Shown in pieces: positions 1 to 8,996 of a stretch of 64,000 nt of DNA (positions are counted from its first letter, which is position 1; every line of letters starts with the position of its first letter). The DNA lies in NCBI RefSeq assembly GCF_900115115.1, contig NZ_FOVI01000003.1, forward strand, positions 62,001-126,000, read 5' to 3'. A program made the position numbers and the translations under genes. The notes beneath the pieces were generated by a model that did no database searches, had not been told where the DNA came from, and saw nothing but the letters and a program-made list of their open reading frames with translations. This DNA comes from Paenimyroides ummariense. Lineage in GTDB: Bacteria; Bacteroidota; Bacteroidia; Flavobacteriales; Flavobacteriaceae.

Positions 1-145
1 TACTTTTTAAATTTCCTTTCTCAACCGATTTTTTTTCTTTTTGATTAGAAGATTTTTCCATTGAAGGAGTGTTAACATATCCGCTACCGAAACATTTTTT
101 GCAGTTAGAATTTAAACCTTGACAAGAACAAATTTGAATTGACAT
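1..145 (-). CDS. Partial small protein with CxxCxGxG zinc-finger-like motif (3' end beyond window)
   Basis: An ATG on the minus strand at 145-143 opens a frame that runs without a stop to the window edge (48 codons visible). The N-terminus has two cysteines (C6, C8) and then C15-x2-C18-x-G20-x-G22, the CxxCxGxG arrangement known from DnaJ-type zinc fingers; the rest is lysine/serine-rich. It lies 17 bp downstream of the dapD stop codon on the same strand, so it is probably co-transcribed with dapD. I do not recognise the family, and the C-terminal part is missing. Zinc binding is inferred from the cysteine pattern only. Confidence 0.6.
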   Translation of the reverse strand, partial: MSIQICSCQGLNSNCKKCFGSGYVNTPSMEKSSNQKEKKSVEKGNLKS

Positions 146-162
146 ATTTTTAGTTTTTCAAA

Positions 163-978
163 TTAAACTGCTACATTATGCTCACGCAATGCATCGTTCA
201 AAGATGTTTTTTTATCGGTACTTTCTTTACGTTTGCCAATGATTAAAGCACAAGGAACTTGATATTCTCCTGCAGGGAATTTTTTAGTGTATGATCCAGG
301 AATTACAACAGAACGCTCTGGTACATATCCCTTAATTTCTACCGGCTTTTCTCCTGTAACATCGATAATTTTTGTTGATGCAGTTAAGCATACGTTTGCA
401 CCTAAAACAGCTTCTTTACCTACACGAACACCTTCTACAACAATACAACGAGATCCGATAAAAACATTGTCTTCAATAATAACCGGAGCTGCCTGTAAAG
501 GTTCTAAAACGCCGCCAATACCAACACCACCAGATAAATGTACGTTTTTACCTATTTGTGCACAAGATCCAACTGTAGCCCAAGTATCAACCATAGTTCC
601 TTCGTCAACATAAGCACCAATATTTACGTACGACGGCATTAAGATAACACCTGCAGAAATATACGCACCATGACGCGCAACGGCGTTAGGAACTACGCGA
701 ATACCTTTTTCAGCATAATTGCGTTTTAAAGGCATTTTATCGTGGTATTCAAAAATTCCTGCTTCTAATGTTTCCATTTTTTGAATAGGGAAGTACATTA
801 CTACTGCTTTTTTAACCCATTCGTTAATTTGCCAACCTCCATCAATAGGTTCTGCAGTTCGTAATTCACCGTTATCTATTAAGTCGATAACTTTTCTAAT
901 AGTATTTTGTGTAGCTTCTTGTTGTAACAACTCTCTGTTTTCCCAAGCTTGCTCTATAATGTTTTTTAATTCTTGCAT
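163..978 (-). CDS. dapD: 2,3,4,5-tetrahydropyridine-2,6-dicarboxylate N-succinyltransferase
   Basis: DapD transfers succinyl from succinyl-CoA to tetrahydrodipicolinate in the succinylase branch of lysine/meso-diaminopimelate synthesis in the cytoplasm. The 271-residue product has an N-terminal helical part and then the left-handed beta-helix made of hexapeptide repeats (for example GAYISAGVILMPSYVNIGAY and the GGVGIGGVLEPL stretch), as in the family. The frame is open 18 codons further upstream to 1032. I chose the internal ATG at 978 because the protein then begins with MQELKN as usual for DapD, and a TATATTTG -7 element sits at 1003-996, which would place the transcript start after the longer start codon. 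Confidence 0.95.
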   Translation of the reverse strand: MQELKNIIEQAWENRELLQQEATQNTIRKVIDLIDNGELRTAEPIDGGWQINEWVKKAVVMYFPIQKMETLEAGIFEYHDKMPLKRNYAEKGIRVVPNAVARHGAYISAGVILMPSYVNIGAYVDEGTMVDTWATVGSCAQIGKNVHLSGGVGIGGVLEPLQAAPVIIEDNVFIGSRCIVVEGVRVGKEAVLGANVCLTASTKIIDVTGEKPVEIKGYVPERSVVIPGSYTKKFPAGEYQVPCALIIGKRKESTDKKTSLNDALREHNVAV

Positions 979-995
979 GCTGTTTTTTATTTTTA

Positions 996-1003
996 CAAAT
1001 ATA
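996..1003 (-). promoter_or_regulatory. Putative -7 element of the dapD promoter
   Basis: The minus strand reads TATATTTG, a match to the Bacteroidota -7 consensus TAnnTTTG, 18 bp upstream of the dapD ATG. No convincing TTG -33 box is visible, so this is a motif match only. Confidence 0.4.
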
Positions 1004-1048
1004 TCAAATCTTTCTGTTTGATATAAATTCATTACTGAGATATAAACA

Positions 1049-1077
1049 AAAAAACCTGCTAAAAAGCAGGTTTTTTA
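1049..1077 (-). terminator. Rho-independent terminator of the thrS-infC-rpmI-rplT operon
   Basis: The arms AACCTGCT (1053-1060) and AGCAGGTT (1065-1072) enclose an AAAA loop, with A/T runs on both sides that give a U-tract on the minus strand. It lies 36-64 bp after the rplT stop and before dapD, separating the two transcripts. Confidence 0.8.
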
Positions 1078-1112
1078 TATATGTAAGTAAGATAAACGGG
1101 TTTTACAAACGT

Positions 1113-1457
1113 TTATTTAATTTTATTAACGATAGCTGTGAAAGCTTCTGGGTGGTTCATTGCTAAATCTGCTAAAACCTTACGGTTTAATTCGATGTTG
1201 TTAGCTTTGATTTTTCCCATGAATTGAGAATAAGACATTCCGTGTAAACGTGCACCAGCGTTAATACGCATGATCCATAACGCACGGAAATTTCTTTTCT
1301 TTTGTTTTCTGTCGCGGTAAGCGTAAGACATTGCTTTTTCTACCGCGTTTTTAGCTACTGTCCAAACGTTTTTACGTCTTCCGAAGAAACCTTTGGCTTG
1401 CTTCAAAATTCTTTTTCTTCTTGCTCTTGATGCTACTGCATTATTTGCTTTTGGCAT
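1113..1457 (-). CDS. rplT: 50S ribosomal protein L20
   Basis: L20 binds 23S rRNA and is needed early in large-subunit assembly. The 114-residue basic protein has the family's long helical N-terminus ([19 protein letters not shown]) and full length. It is last in the infC-rpmI-rplT order that is conserved across bacteria. The 111-bp spacer upstream is unusually long for this operon and contains a possible RNA structure (see 1474-1534). In other bacteria L20 represses its own operon by binding mRNA, so a similar control here is plausible. Confidence 0.98.
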   Translation of the reverse strand: MPKANNAVASRARRKRILKQAKGFFGRRKNVWTVAKNAVEKAMSYAYRDRKQKKRNFRALWIMRINAGARLHGMSYSQFMGKIKANNIELNRKVLADLAMNHPEAFTAIVNKIK

Positions 1458-1473
1458 AATTCTTAAATTTTTT

Positions 1474-1534
1474 GTAGTAGGGCGGATGTTAGAACATCAC
1501 TTTTGATCGAAATTTTTAAAGATCAGCCCACTCC
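1474..1534 (-). promoter_or_regulatory. Candidate structured mRNA leader of rplT (three-way junction)
   Basis: On the minus-strand RNA an outer stem can form between AGUGGGC (1532-1526) and GCCC-U-ACU (1483-1476, one bulged U). It encloses two hairpins: UGAUC/GAUCA (1525-1521 with 1508-1504) and GAUG/CAUC (1498-1495 with 1488-1485). The structure ends 17 nt before the rplT ATG. L20 autoregulation through mRNA that mimics its 23S site is known in E. coli and B. subtilis; that this is such a site is inference from position and hand folding. Confidence 0.4.
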
Positions 1535-1568
1535 AGGGTTATTAAATTGTTTTTAACCGAAAGAACGA

Positions 1569-1766
1569 TTACATTATTCTTAATTGTTCTTTAATGCTTC
1601 TTTCGTCTGCTTTATGTACTAAACCAGAGTGAGTTAAAGCTAATTTACGCTTTTTAGACTTCTTTGTTAAGATGTGGCTTTTAAAAGCGTGTTTTCTTTT
1701 AATTTTTCCAGAACCAGTAACGGTAAAACGTTTCTTAGCGCTAGATTTAGTTTTCATTTTAGGCAT
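1569..1766 (-). CDS. rpmI: 50S ribosomal protein L35
   Basis: L35 is a small basic component of the large ribosomal subunit. The 65-residue product begins [14 protein letters not shown] and carries the [15 protein letters not shown] segment characteristic of the family, at the normal length. It follows infC by 50 bp and precedes rplT, the conserved gene order. Confidence 0.97.
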   Translation of the reverse strand: MPKMKTKSSAKKRFTVTGSGKIKRKHAFKSHILTKKSKKRKLALTHSGLVHKADERSIKEQLRIM

Positions 1767-1816
1767 TTGTTCCTAGGTATTTATGTTATCTTACTTAACA
1801 ATATTTTGCAAAAATA

Positions 1817-2371
1817 CTAATTTTTCTTTTTAGGTGCAATATACATGGTCATTCTTTTACCTTCAAGAACCGGCATAGCTTCTACTTTACCAAATTCTTC
1901 AAGATCTTGTGCTAAACGCAATAATAAAATCTGACCTTGTTCTTTATAAATGATTGAACGGCCTTTAAAGAATACAAATGCTTTTAATTTTGAACCTTCT
2001 TTTAGAAACTTCATGGCATTTTTCTTTTTAAACTCGTAATCATGTTCGTCTGTCTGCGGACCAAAACGAATTTCCTTAACAGAAACTTGAGCAGTTTTTG
2101 CCTTCAGCATTTTGTCGCGTTTCTTTTGTTCATAAAGAAATTTCTTGTAATCGATAATTTTACAAACAGGTGGAGCTGCGTTTGGAGAAATTTCTACCAG
2201 ATCTAATCCTTGAGCATCGGCCATAGCCATTGCTTCAGAAGTTTTATAAACTCCAGGTTCAACATTATCGCCTACTAAACGAACTTCAGGCACACGAATT
2301 TTATCGTTTGTTCTGTGTGCATCTTCCTTTTTTTCCAGAGGTTTAAAACCTCTTCTGTTATTTACTGCTAT
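1817..2371 (-). CDS. infC: Translation initiation factor IF-3, probable AUA start codon
   Basis: IF-3 binds the 30S subunit, prevents early 50S joining and checks start codon-anticodon pairing. Typical segments are visible: [33 protein letters not shown], the linker, and a C-terminal domain ending in [11 protein letters not shown]. From a GTG at 2293 the protein would be 158 residues and lack the start of the N-terminal domain. The frame stays open upstream to a TAA at 2386-2384 and encodes [20 protein letters not shown], as flavobacterial IF-3 proteins do. That stretch contains no ATG, GTG or TTG. I therefore place the start at ATA 2371-2369 (followed by AVNNRRG); ATA at 2377 is an alternative. 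Non-AUG infC starts are known and serve autoregulation by IF-3. Confidence 0.93.
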   Translation of the reverse strand: MAVNNRRGFKPLEKKEDAHRTNDKIRVPEVRLVGDNVEPGVYKTSEAMAMADAQGLDLVEISPNAAPPVCKIIDYKKFLYEQKKRDKMLKAKTAQVSVKEIRFGPQTDEHDYEFKKKNAMKFLKEGSKLKAFVFFKGRSIIYKEQGQILLLRLAQDLEEFGKVEAMPVLEGKRMTMYIAPKKKN

Positions 2372-2409
2372 GGGTATATAATTTTATGCTTGTTGCCAAG
2401 CGGTTACAC

Positions 2410-4350
2410 TTAAAATTGTTTTATTGTTTTACTAACTTCTTCTTCTATTAAAGATACAAATTCTTCAATTTTCATAGAAGTGTTCGATTTTCCTGATTCT
2501 CCTTGTTTACGTACAGAAACGGTTGCATTGTTTTCTTCATCCTCGCCAATAATCAGCATAAACGGATACTTTTGCAATTCTGCTTCACGAATTTTCTTAC
2601 CAATAGTTTCGTTTCGGTCATCAAGTTTGGCGCGAATTTCGTTATTTTCTAACAAAGTTAAAACTTTTTTAGCATAATTTTCGTATTTCTCGCTCAAAGA
2701 CAGGATAATAACTTGTTCAGGCATTAACCATAACGGGAAATGACCGCCTGTATGTTCTAACAAAATAGCTATGAAACGTTCCATAGAACCAAAAGGTGCA
2801 CGGTGAATCATTACAGGGCGATGCAATTTATCGTCAGATCCTTTATAAGTTAAATCAAAACGTTCCGGTAAATTGTAATCTACCTGGATGGTTCCTAACT
2901 GCCAGCTACGACCTAAAGCATCTTTCACCATGAAATCTAACTTAGGACCGTAAAAAGCCGCTTCGCCAGATTCAACTACATAATTCAAACCTTTATCTTT
3001 TGCTGCACTTATGATAGCATTTTCTGCTTTTTCCCAATTTTCAACATTTCCGATGTATTTATCAGGATTGTCTAAATCGCGTACAGAAACCTGTGCTGTA
3101 AAGTTTTCAAAACCTAATGATCCAAATACATAAAGTACTAAATCGATTACTTTTTTGAATTCTTCATCTAACTGATCCGGTGTACAGAAAATATGTGCAT
3201 CGTCTTGTGTAAATCCGCGAACACGAGTTAAACCATGTAATTCTCCCGATTGTTCGTAACGATAAACCGTTCCAAATTCTGCATAACGCTTTGGTAGATC
3301 TTTATAAGACCAAGGTTTTGCATTATAAATTTCGCAGTGGTGCGGACAGTTCATTGGTTTCAATAAAAACTCTTCGCCTTCTGCCGGTGTATGAATTGGC
3401 TGGAACGAATCTGCACCATATTTAGCATAGTGACCCGATGTTACATACAATTCTTTTTGACCAATGTGCGGAGTTACAACTTGCTCGTAACCTGCTTTCT
3501 TTTGTGCTTTTCGTAAAAATTGTTCTAAACGGTCGCGTAATGCAGCACCTTTTGGCAACCATAACGGTAAACCTTGACCCACACGTTGCGAGAAATGAAA
3601 CAATTCTAATTCTTTACCTAATTTACGGTGATCGCGGCGTTTAGCCTCTTCAATCATTTCTAAATATTCGGTAAGATCTTTTTGTTTAGGGAACGATATA
3701 CCGTAAACACGTGTTAACTGCTTGTTTTTTTCGTCTCCACGCCAGTAAGCACCCGCAACAGAAAGAATTTTTACAGCTTTTATAATTCCTGTATTTGGAA
3801 TGTGCCCACCACGACATAAATCTGTAAACGTAGCGTGGTCGCAGAAACTAATTGTTCCGTCTTCTAAATTCTGAATTAATTCGGTCTTGTACTCGTTATC
3901 CTTATATAATTCCAAAGCTTCTGCTTTTGTTGCAGATCGCATTTTAAATTCGTGCTTTTCTTTAGAAATTGCTAAAATTCTATCTTCAATTGCTTTGAAA
4001 TCGTTTTCAGATATTTTGTTCTCTCCGAAATCAACATCGTAATAAAAACCATTTTCAATCGCAGGTCCAATAGTTAATTTAATACCCGGATACATTTCTT
4101 GCAACGCCTGCGCCATAACGTGCGAAGTTGAGTGCCAGAAAGCTTTTTTACCATCGGCATCGTTCCAAGTGTATAACGTTAAACTACCATCGGTGGTTAA
4201 AGGCGTAACCGTTTCAACGGTTGTACCGTTAAAGTTTGCTGAAATTACGTTACGTGCTAAACCTTCGCTTATACTTAAAGCGACATCGTGCGGAGTTATT
4301 CCTGAAGCGTATTCGCGCACCGAACCATCTGGTAATGTTATTTTAATCAT
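2410..4350 (-). CDS. thrS: Threonyl-tRNA synthetase
   Basis: This enzyme charges tRNA-Thr in the cytoplasm. The 646-residue protein shows the class II ThrRS layout: an N-terminal TGS domain ([17 protein letters not shown]), the editing domain with [11 protein letters not shown] (HxxxH) and [10 protein letters not shown], the catalytic core with the zinc-ligand motif [10 protein letters not shown] and motif 3 ([11 protein letters not shown]), and the C-terminal anticodon-binding domain. I start at the ATG at 4350, not at the in-frame ATG at 4371, because a TTG-N22-TATATTTG promoter ends at 4373, so 4371 would lie upstream of the transcript start. thrS is the first gene of the thrS-infC-rpmI-rplT operon; infC begins 38 bp downstream. 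Confidence 0.97.
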   Translation of the reverse strand: MIKITLPDGSVREYASGITPHDVALSISEGLARNVISANFNGTTVETVTPLTTDGSLTLYTWNDADGKKAFWHSTSHVMAQALQEMYPGIKLTIGPAIENGFYYDVDFGENKISENDFKAIEDRILAISKEKHEFKMRSATKAEALELYKDNEYKTELIQNLEDGTISFCDHATFTDLCRGGHIPNTGIIKAVKILSVAGAYWRGDEKNKQLTRVYGISFPKQKDLTEYLEMIEEAKRRDHRKLGKELELFHFSQRVGQGLPLWLPKGAALRDRLEQFLRKAQKKAGYEQVVTPHIGQKELYVTSGHYAKYGADSFQPIHTPAEGEEFLLKPMNCPHHCEIYNAKPWSYKDLPKRYAEFGTVYRYEQSGELHGLTRVRGFTQDDAHIFCTPDQLDEEFKKVIDLVLYVFGSLGFENFTAQVSVRDLDNPDKYIGNVENWEKAENAIISAAKDKGLNYVVESGEAAFYGPKLDFMVKDALGRSWQLGTIQVDYNLPERFDLTYKGSDDKLHRPVMIHRAPFGSMERFIAILLEHTGGHFPLWLMPEQVIILSLSEKYENYAKKVLTLLENNEIRAKLDDRNETIGKKIREAELQKYPFMLIIGEDEENNATVSVRKQGESGKSNTSMKIEEFVSLIEEEVSKTIKQF

Positions 4351-4372
4351 CTTACTATTGAAATTTATCACG

Positions 4373-4405
4373 CAAATATACTAAAGAATTATTTTACGTT
4401 AACAA
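4373..4405 (-). promoter_or_regulatory. Putative thrS operon promoter (TTG-N22-TATATTTG)
   Basis: On the minus strand TTG (4405-4403) and TATATTTG (4380-4373) are separated by 22 bp, matching the flavobacterial TTG / TAnnTTTG arrangement. The ATG at 4350 is 22 bp downstream of the -7 element. Confidence 0.55.
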
Positions 4406-4462
4406 AAAATAGTACGCTTTCATTATGAAATGTTGTAGTTTTTGTTTTATTTCGTTGTTGTA

Positions 4463-5422
4463 ATGGTTAAGAAGCATTCTATTAAAGTTATCAGGTACAA
4501 AAATCAGTTTAAAAGCAACTGGGATGATTTTGTAAACGAAGCAAAAAACGGCACTTTTTTGTTTCAACGTAATTTTATGGAATATCACAGCGACCGGTTT
4601 GATGATTTTTCGTTGCTATTTTTTTCAGATGATGAATTGGTTGCTTTGTTGCCAGCTTGTAAGATTGATACGGTTTGTTACAGTCACAAAGGATTGACGT
4701 ATGGTTGTTTGATCGTAAAAAAAGAATGTAAGTTTCATTTATATAAAGAGATTTTTACGGTATTAATTGATTTTTTGAAAGATCAAAATTTTACGGAATT
4801 GATTATAAAAACGATACCATCTATTTACTGCGAAGCCGGGAATGACGAACTGCCGTTTTTGCATCAGTTTTACGAAGGTTCTGTAGAGATGAATATAGGA
4901 TCGGTTATTTACAGTAGAAAAGAAATTTCTTTTTCAAAATCAATTGTTCGAAATGCAAAAAATGCTCAGAAGAAGGGCATCGAAATAAGAAAATCGAACG
5001 ATTTTACAACCTTTTGGAATGATTTGTTAGTACCCAGATTAGAAGAACGTTTTAATAAAAAACCAATTCATTCGTTAGATGAAATAATTTATCTGAAGGA
5101 GCGTTTTCCTAATGATATAGAATTGTACGCAGCTTTTTTAAGCGAAGAAATGATTGCAGGAACTGTTTTATTCAATAATAAAAATTTTGTAAAATCGCAA
5201 TACATTGCAAGTAAATCAAGCTATAACAAATTGGGAGGTTTAGATTTGCTCCATTATGAAATCATAAAAAATTTAAAGACAGATTATTTCGATTTCGGAA
5301 CATCGTCTGAAGATTTATCAACTGCCGAAAATCCTAATCTGTTATCATGGAAAGAACAGTTTGGCGCACGAACCATCGTATTTCCAACTTATACCTTTAA
5401 AATTAATCAACCAAAAATATGA
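4463..5422 (+). CDS. FemAB/GNAT-like acyltransferase of the amino-sugar locus
   Basis: The 319-residue protein resembles GNAT-superfamily proteins of the FemAB type found in flavobacterial polysaccharide loci: an N-terminal half with [15 protein letters not shown] and [11 protein letters not shown], and a C-terminal GNAT-like half with [20 protein letters not shown] and [11 protein letters not shown]. It overlaps the downstream aminotransferase gene by 4 bp. Context suggests that it acylates the amino group made by that aminotransferase, but the donor and product cannot be read from sequence. The ATG at 4463 is preferred over the frame opening at 4442, whose first residues are hydrophobic noise. 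Confidence 0.75.
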   Translation: MVKKHSIKVIRYKNQFKSNWDDFVNEAKNGTFLFQRNFMEYHSDRFDDFSLLFFSDDELVALLPACKIDTVCYSHKGLTYGCLIVKKECKFHLYKEIFTVLIDFLKDQNFTELIIKTIPSIYCEAGNDELPFLHQFYEGSVEMNIGSVIYSRKEISFSKSIVRNAKNAQKKGIEIRKSNDFTTFWNDLLVPRLEERFNKKPIHSLDEIIYLKERFPNDIELYAAFLSEEMIAGTVLFNNKNFVKSQYIASKSSYNKLGGLDLLHYEIIKNLKTDYFDFGTSSEDLSTAENPNLLSWKEQFGARTIVFPTYTFKINQPKI

Positions 5423-6516
5423 TTCCGTATTTAAATTTAAAGAAATTGAATGAGCCTTATCAGGAAGCATTTCTTGAGAAAACGAAATTGTTTTTTAATA
5501 AAGGACATTATATTTTAGGTGACGAAGTGTTGAAATTTGAAGAAGAATTTGCCGACTACTGCAATGTTTCGCACTGTATTGGCGTTGGTAATGGCTTAGA
5601 TGCGCTGGTTTTAATTTTTAAGGCGTATTTGGAATTAGGTATTTTAAAGGAAGGTGACGAAGTTATTGTGCCTGCAAATACTTATATAGCAAGCATTTTG
5701 GCAATTATGAATGCAGGTTTAACTCCAAAATTGGTTGATACTAATTTACTGAACTATAATTTAACCTTAGATGTTTTGCAACAGCAAGTTACACAACATA
5801 CAAAAGCCGTTTTAATGGTGCATTTGTACGGACAAGTGAATGATGCTTTGAAAATTAAAACATTTTGTAAAGATTTTGGCTTGTTGCTGATTGAGGATGC
5901 TGCGCAGGCACACGGGGCAACGGCTGATAATATGAGAGCAGGAAGTATTGGTGATGCTGCTGGATTTAGTTTTTATCCCGGGAAAAATTTAGGATGTGTT
6001 GGTGATGGTGGTGCTGTTACAACCAATAACACCAAGCTGGCGAATTGTATTCGCAGTTTACGCAATTATGGTTCTGAATTAAAATACCATAACATTTACA
6101 AAGGAATTAATTCGAGATTAGATGAATTGCAGGCAGCATTTTTACGCTTGAAATTGCCTGATTTAGATTTTGATAATAAAACGCGACAAGGAATTGCAAA
6201 AAGATATCTTTCTGAAATTACAAATCCTTTAATTGCAATGCCTTTTGTGACGGATTTTAAAGCACATGTATTTCATATTTTTCCGGTACGAGTTGAAAAT
6301 AGGGCTGATTTTCAAAATTATTTGATGCAGCACGACATTCAAACGCTGATTCATTACCCAATTGCACCGCACAAACAAGAAGCTATGCAGGAATTTAATG
6401 GATTGAATTTTCCAATTTCAGAATTAATTCATCAGCAAATTGTAAGTATTCCGTTAAATCCGTCGTTAACTGTAGAAGAACAAGATTTCATTATTGAAAA
6501 AATAAATGGTTATTAA
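5419..6516 (+). CDS. fdtB: DegT/DnrJ/EryC1/StrS aminotransferase, FdtB/QdtB-like
   Basis: This PLP-dependent sugar aminotransferase probably converts dTDP-3-keto-6-deoxyhexose to the 3-amino sugar (Fuc3N or Qui3N). The family motifs are present: [17 protein letters not shown] near residue 60, EDAAQAHGA (PLP-binding Asp), and [17 protein letters not shown], whose Lys forms the internal aldimine. The length of 365 residues is normal. A gene for the matching 3,4-ketoisomerase (FdtA) lies at 8997, which supports the substrate assignment. It overlaps both neighbours (4 bp upstream, 1 bp downstream), so the block is translationally coupled. Fuc3N and Qui3N cannot be told apart here. Confidence 0.85.
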   Translation: MIPYLNLKKLNEPYQEAFLEKTKLFFNKGHYILGDEVLKFEEEFADYCNVSHCIGVGNGLDALVLIFKAYLELGILKEGDEVIVPANTYIASILAIMNAGLTPKLVDTNLLNYNLTLDVLQQQVTQHTKAVLMVHLYGQVNDALKIKTFCKDFGLLLIEDAAQAHGATADNMRAGSIGDAAGFSFYPGKNLGCVGDGGAVTTNNTKLANCIRSLRNYGSELKYHNIYKGINSRLDELQAAFLRLKLPDLDFDNKTRQGIAKRYLSEITNPLIAMPFVTDFKAHVFHIFPVRVENRADFQNYLMQHDIQTLIHYPIAPHKQEAMQEFNGLNFPISELIHQQIVSIPLNPSLTVEEQDFIIEKINGY

Positions 6517-7508
6517 TGATGGATATTTACATAAAATCGTTTAATCGAGCTTATCTATTACACAGAACTATAGCCAGTATTTATCATTATTTAAATGGTT
6601 TTGATGGAAGAATTGTTGTTTTAGACGATGGGACTCCACAGAAATATTTGGATAAAATTGTTGAATTATTCCCCGATATTCAAATTGAAAAATCATCTTA
6701 TTACGAGCAAAAAAGTAAAGATATTTCTTTAAATAAAGTCCCTGAAAAAGTAATTCCTGCTAATTTTTGGCGCGATGAAGTTTTAAAAGGATCGGAATAT
6801 TTTATTCTTTTAGAAGACGATATGTGGTTTACCCAACCAATAAATTATAAAGACTTTACAAAAGAAGTTTATGATTTAAAGATGGATATGATTAAATTTT
6901 TATGGTTAAAAAATAACAAGTTGATTTCTGATAATATCATTCAAAAAACAGAATATTTCAATATAGTTCAGCCCAAAGTTCTAACTAGGAATCCGTTTTT
7001 ATTTGATGCCGTTTTTAGAACAAACAAATTCAAATTAGGTAGTTTGGTTACTAAATTGTTCAATCATAAATTAGAACTTTTAAAATATTACCATTTATAC
7101 ATGGTTGCAGGCGGCGTTTTTTCCAAAAGATATTATCAGGCTTGCTGGATATCTAAACAAAATAATGTTGATGAGTTAAAACAGATTAGTCAGTTACTAA
7201 AAAGTAAAATTGATAGTAATATTGGAAATTCTAATACAGAATTTTTAAAAACAACATTAAAGACTACTGCCACGTTGATATCAAAAGAAAAATTAGGAAC
7301 TATTGTGGATATCTTCAAAATTAATAGAATATTAAATGAAGAATGGTTAGTTGGGAATAGTTATAAAATTGATGATTTTAATTTAGATATTCCTATTGAG
7401 TGGATTAAAAATTGTATTTTAGAAAGCGATGTGAATTTATATTCCAATTGGGAAATTTGGCACGAAGCATTTAGTTTATCTTACAAAAAAATAGGCTCTG
7501 AAGTATAA
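6516..7508 (+). CDS. Putative glycosyltransferase (GT2-like, GT-A fold)
   Basis: The 330-residue protein begins with a GT-A-like segment (MDIYIKSFNRAYLLHRTIAS, then GRIVVLDDG) and has FILLEDDMWF near residue 95, the position and form of a metal-binding DxD motif. No transmembrane segment is evident. It lies in the fdtB-wzx block with 1-bp overlaps on both sides, so it probably adds a residue of the repeat unit. An alternative ATG is one codon downstream. Donor and acceptor are unknown, and the resemblance to GT2 is moderate. Confidence 0.65.
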   Translation: MMDIYIKSFNRAYLLHRTIASIYHYLNGFDGRIVVLDDGTPQKYLDKIVELFPDIQIEKSSYYEQKSKDISLNKVPEKVIPANFWRDEVLKGSEYFILLEDDMWFTQPINYKDFTKEVYDLKMDMIKFLWLKNNKLISDNIIQKTEYFNIVQPKVLTRNPFLFDAVFRTNKFKLGSLVTKLFNHKLELLKYYHLYMVAGGVFSKRYYQACWISKQNNVDELKQISQLLKSKIDSNIGNSNTEFLKTTLKTTATLISKEKLGTIVDIFKINRILNEEWLVGNSYKIDDFNLDIPIEWIKNCILESDVNLYSNWEIWHEAFSLSYKKIGSEV

Positions 7509-8986
7509 TGGCTAATTCAAATTATAAATCTTTATTTAAAGCAACGGGACTGTTTGGAATTGTAGAGTTCATTCGAATTCTACTTCGTATAATAGTAAAT
7601 ATGTTCGCAAGTAAATTTTTAGGTCCCGTAGGAGCAGGCTTAATTGGGCTTATTGAAAATACTACACAATTAATCATTTCTTTGACTAGTTTCGGTTTAA
7701 ATTTTACTGGAATTAGAGAAATCGCTTCTAATAAATTATCAAACGATTTGCAATCTTCTATCAAGTTTATAAATTTATTTTCACTTACTACAGGATTTTT
7801 AGCCGCAATTATTTCAATTTTATTTTCTACTTATCTAAGCAAATTAACTTTCGACACCGATAGATATTCAATTTGGTTTGTATGTTTGGCAATTTATTTT
7901 GTTTGTACAAGTTTTGTTCAAAGTAGGACTATTATTTTAGAAGGTCTGCAAGAAATTAAAAAGCTGCTTGCGTTGAATATTATTACCAATGTTATAAATG
8001 TTATTATTGTAATAGGCTGTTATTATTTGTATGAAATTCAGGGGGTTATTTTATCAATGATTTTAACTTCGGTGTTAAATTTGATATTATTTTGGAGAGG
8101 TACCCAGAAATACAATATAAATTCATTAAAAATTCCTAAAGAGGAATTAAAGAAAAACTTTAAACGTTTTACAAAATCAGGTGTATTATTAGCTATAAAT
8201 ACTTGCATTGGTTTGTTGGGCTATTTATTAATTCGTTATTATTTAAAACCTATTGATGATGGTGTAGTTTTGGGATATTATCATGTGGGAAATATTTTAA
8301 TGGTTTCGTACGTAGGGATATTATTTATTGGAATTAATAAATTTTATTTTCCAAAATTAGCTCATGCTTTAAAAAATGAAAGTAAATCTGAAACAAATAA
8401 ATTAGTAAATAATCAGCTTGAACTATGCTTGCTAATTTTAATCCCTGCGATATTTTTGTTATATTTTTTAGGAGATTTTTTTATTAAGATATTATTTTCA
8501 GTAAAATTTTTACCAGTCTACAATATTTTAATTTTTGGGCTTGTTTCTATAATTTTTAGAGGTTTTAATTATATTGTAGGATATATCATTTTATCATATA
8601 ATAATTTTAAGCAATACTTTTACATTAATGCACTTAGTGATATATTTAATATATTCTCTACTATCTTATTATATAAATACCTTGGATTATGTGGAATTGG
8701 GTTAGCCTTAACAATAAATTATATTTTGTCTGCTTTATATACTTACTATTTTGTGAAAATTAATTACAGTTTTGAATTATATAAACAATCAAAAAAACTT
8801 TTGTTTTCTGTTGTTACTATATGTTTCATAATTATTATAATTTATTTTTATTTTAATGAATTAACCTATCGTATATTTACTTTAGTTTTTTTTATATTAT
8901 CAATAATTTATAGTGCTTTTAAGTTAGATAAATATTTATTAGATGAATTGTTAGTAAGAAAATTAAAATCTATAATAACGAAGTAA
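7508..8986 (+). CDS. O-antigen/polysaccharide flippase, Wzx family (MOP superfamily)
   Basis: The 492-residue protein is almost entirely hydrophobic with about 12-14 predicted membrane spans. It begins with the typical polysaccharide-exporter segment (residues 9-45, ending MFASKFLGPVGAGLIGL). Wzx proteins flip undecaprenyl-linked repeat units across the inner membrane. It lies between a glycosyltransferase and fdtA in the plus-strand block. Its base composition is noticeably more AT-rich than the housekeeping genes around the island, as is common for wzx genes that spread by transfer. Confidence 0.88.
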   Translation: MANSNYKSLFKATGLFGIVEFIRILLRIIVNMFASKFLGPVGAGLIGLIENTTQLIISLTSFGLNFTGIREIASNKLSNDLQSSIKFINLFSLTTGFLAAIISILFSTYLSKLTFDTDRYSIWFVCLAIYFVCTSFVQSRTIILEGLQEIKKLLALNIITNVINVIIVIGCYYLYEIQGVILSMILTSVLNLILFWRGTQKYNINSLKIPKEELKKNFKRFTKSGVLLAINTCIGLLGYLLIRYYLKPIDDGVVLGYYHVGNILMVSYVGILFIGINKFYFPKLAHALKNESKSETNKLVNNQLELCLLILIPAIFLLYFLGDFFIKILFSVKFLPVYNILIFGLVSIIFRGFNYIVGYIILSYNNFKQYFYINALSDIFNIFSTILLYKYLGLCGIGLALTINYILSALYTYYFVKINYSFELYKQSKKLLFSVVTICFIIIIIYFYFNELTYRIFTLVFFILSIIYSAFKLDKYLLDELLVRKLKSIITK

Positions 8987-8996
8987 CCAAAATAAT

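Noticed and set aside
287-613. Plus-strand frame inside dapD
   Set aside because: It lies wholly antisense to the conserved beta-helix of dapD and has no family features.
4394-4588. Minus-strand frame opposite the start of the GNAT gene
   Set aside because: Antisense to a conserved coding sequence, low complexity, and it would run through the thrS promoter.
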